Assembly (NCBI RefSeq): GCF_016900875.1
Contig: NZ_JAFEUM010000001.1
Coordinates: 510,918 to 574,917, forward strand
Reading direction: 5' to 3'
DNA: 64,000 bases
Source: Vibrio ulleungensis
GTDB lineage: Bacteria; Pseudomonadota; Gammaproteobacteria; Enterobacterales; Vibrionaceae
Notes under the pieces: generated by a model
Told to the model about the DNA's origin: nothing
Database searches by the model: none
The model's input: the letters and a program-made list of their open reading frames with translations, nothing else
Translations under genes and position numbers: made by a program
In this document: piece after piece, positions 62,504 to 64,000 of the stretch
Position numbering within the stretch: position 1 is the first letter of the stretch
How the letters are laid out: each line of letters begins with the position of its first letter

Positions 62504-63361
62504 ATGAAAAGCGTACTTTCCATCCAGAGTCATGTGGTGTACGGGCATGCAGGAAACAGTAGCATGGTGTTTCCAATGCAAAGAATGGGGATTGATGTTT
62601 CCCCAATTTATACAGCGCATTACTCCAACGGCAGTCATTATGAGCAAGGGGTAGCGTGTAGCCCTATTAGCGCTGACAACATACGGCAACTTATTCATGG
62701 GTTGGACAATATTGAACAGCTTAGTCAATTTGATGCGGTCATCTCTGGCTACTTAAGTACGACCGATCAATGTCATGCAGTGGCGGAAACAGTCAATAAA
62801 GTGAAGCTGCTTAATCCGAATGCAATGTATGTCTATGAACCCGAAATGCTCGACACTGAAGGACAGTGTGATGATCTTAAAGCACGAGCAAAAGAGGGTT
62901 CTTTTAAGCTTCTAACCATAGCGGATGTGTTTGTTCCGTCTCAGTATGAGTTAGCACAATGTGTGGGGATGAAAATCAACTCCCTCTACGATGTCATTAC
63001 TGCCTGCAAAAAGGTGCTAGATTACGGCCCCAAGTTGGTTTTGGTGAAGCATGTGCATACATTGTCTGATGGGCAATTTACTACTCTGCTGGCGACTCGA
63101 AAAGGGTGTTATGTGTTGCAGCGGCCGTATTTAGAGTTTGCTAAACCGCCATCAGGCGCTGGGGAGTTAACAACTGCGGTATTTACTGCCAGCTTAATCA
63201 ACCAGCTTTCGCCGGTAGAAGCGTTTAAGCATGCGGCCAATGCGGTGTATGGTGTGTTGGAAGTGACGCACGAAAGCAACGCAAGAGAGCTAGAAATAAT
63301 TAACGCTCAATATGAGATGGTGGAACCCACCCATAACTTTATTCCTAAACGTCTCGCGTAA
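62504..63361 (+). CDS. PdxY-like pyridoxal kinase homologue with altered active site
   Basis: A 285-aa ribokinase-fold protein clearly related to PdxY (SVLSIQSHVVYGHAGNSSMVFPMQRMGIDV at the N-terminus and VLVKHV in the core). Two normally invariant motifs differ. DPVMG, which helps bind substrate/ATP, reads YEPEML. The anion-hole/catalytic GTGD motif reads GAGE, so the catalytic Asp is replaced by E221. NLLELE-type region is VPSQYELAQCVG. It may still be a kinase with other preference, or have lost activity. It is probably a paralogue of a standard pyridoxal kinase elsewhere. Confidence 0.75.
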   Translation: MKSVLSIQSHVVYGHAGNSSMVFPMQRMGIDVSPIYTAHYSNGSHYEQGVACSPISADNIRQLIHGLDNIEQLSQFDAVISGYLSTTDQCHAVAETVNKVKLLNPNAMYVYEPEMLDTEGQCDDLKARAKEGSFKLLTIADVFVPSQYELAQCVGMKINSLYDVITACKKVLDYGPKLVLVKHVHTLSDGQFTTLLATRKGCYVLQRPYLEFAKPPSGAGELTTAVFTASLINQLSPVEAFKHAANAVYGVLEVTHESNARELEIINAQYEMVEPTHNFIPKRLA

Positions 63362-63380
63362 AATACATAGAACGAACCTT

Positions 63381-63412
63381 AAACCAATCAGACTCCCTCT
63401 GATTGGTTTTTC
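63381..63412 (+). terminator. Terminator of the PdxY-like gene
   Basis: Twelve-bp perfect stem AAACCAATCAGA / TCTGATTGGTTT with a 5-nt loop and a T-run. Confidence 0.88.
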
Positions 63413-63512
63413 TCGTTTCTTGGCGCTCAATAAAAGGTACACTAAATGTCAATGGCACTCTTAAAGACTGTCTGTTTAATCAACAATCAGAAATTATCGG
63501 CACGAGGTACAG

Positions 63513-64000
63513 ATGAATTTTAGTTATGAACAGCTGCTTGCATTTGTCACCGTTTTCGACGAGCTGTCATTCAGCAAAGCCGCGGTAAAGCTCAACAAGC
63601 ACCGGACAACAATCGGGCAGGTTGTCACCAACCTTGAGGACCAATTGGCCGTTACATTGTTTGAGCGTATAGGGCGCAGAGTTGAGCCAACAGAAGATGG
63701 TGTATTTCTGTATCACTATGCCAAACAAGCTATAGAGCAAGCTCGCACTTTTGATAAGGTTGCACTTAGCTTGTCTTATGGCGGTATGGAAAACGTGACT
63801 ATTGCCTACCCAAGCTTTTTACCACACCAAGTGTTATTTGATATCCGTGACAGGTTGATGAAAGATTTTCCATTGATGAGAGTGAATTTCATCGTCAGAA
63901 ATAAAGCGGAGATTAAGCAAGGAATATTAGATGGGTCGATAGATTTCGGTCTAACGAACATTCATGAAAGCCGCGCGATACACAGCTTTGATTCATCGTT
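63513..64000 (+). CDS. LysR-family regulator (cut by window end)
   Basis: The frame is open from the ATG at 63513 (GAGG upstream) to the last base of the window. The first 60 residues are a LysR HTH (NFSYEQLLAFVTVFDELSFSKAAVKLNKHRTTIGQVVTNLEDQL) and the effector domain begins (VTIAYPSFLPHQVLFDIRDRLMKDF). It resembles in layout the LysR protein at 13215 (both have LNKH/LGKH in the HTH). Target unknown; the 3' end is outside the window. Confidence 0.87.
   Translation, partial: MNFSYEQLLAFVTVFDELSFSKAAVKLNKHRTTIGQVVTNLEDQLAVTLFERIGRRVEPTEDGVFLYHYAKQAIEQARTFDKVALSLSYGGMENVTIAYPSFLPHQVLFDIRDRLMKDFPLMRVNFIVRNKAEIKQGILDGSIDFGLTNIHESRAIHSFDSS

Overview
The window looks like a piece of a Vibrio (Vibrionaceae) genome, probably accessory-rich and possibly from chromosome II. 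The evidence is a RelV-type small alarmone synthetase, a VC0807-family membrane protein, a tryptophanase with a tnaC-like leader, the 531-aa form of isocitrate lyase with malate synthase G, a second SecDF pair, and moderate GC with short intergenic regions. No rRNA, tRNA, CRISPR array, phage or intact insertion sequence was seen. Species and replicon are inference.

Layout: 0-5 kb holds regulators, a GNAT enzyme, a DUF1254/DUF1214 periplasmic protein and a methyltransferase. 5.3-7.0 kb is tnaC-tnaA. 7.2-13 kb holds a small two-gene unit, a WYL regulator divergent from an alpha/beta hydrolase across a perfect inverted repeat, two gene remnants (a PTS EIIC tail and a choloylglycine-hydrolase-like tail) and an intact secreted Ntn hydrolase. 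13.2-23.6 kb is aromatic amino acid catabolism: hpd-hmgA-fahA-maiA, then acetoacetyl-CoA synthetase divergent from phhA-phhB. Both promoter regions carry nearly the same 18-bp TyrR-type box in opposite orientations, so the route from phenylalanine to acetoacetyl-CoA appears co-regulated.

24.7-40.5 kb is the most unusual block. It holds SecDF2, a secreted HSL-type hydrolase, MscS, a LeuO-like LysR regulator, MarC/DedA/MgtE/ChaA-type membrane proteins, a HlyD-type pair, a degenerate alkylsulfatase-like protein and three small ORFs. Four promoter regions in the block, and more weakly a fifth just after it, share an interrupted palindrome (ATGAATT-N5-AATTCAT) whose proximal copy is followed by ATTTG. 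Three of them carry a second copy 44-65 bp away. This looks like an undescribed, locally encoded regulon for membrane energetics, ion balance and envelope functions.

41-47 kb is an AraC regulator followed by tandem TGWCC repeats and a cassette of outer-membrane protein, serine hydrolase, DcaP-like porin and second serine hydrolase. 47.4-48.1 kb is a decayed gene with a 40-bp perfect palindrome. 48-50 kb is a MATE exporter and an unknown protein. 50.4-55.4 kb is the glyoxylate shunt with an embedded LysR gene and a shared element in both promoters. The remainder has a GNAT enzyme, a CPA1 antiporter, relV, a VC0807-family protein, an aromatic-acid-type efflux operon (DUF1656/HlyD/FUSC), a PdxY-like kinase with an altered catalytic motif, and a LysR gene cut by the window end.
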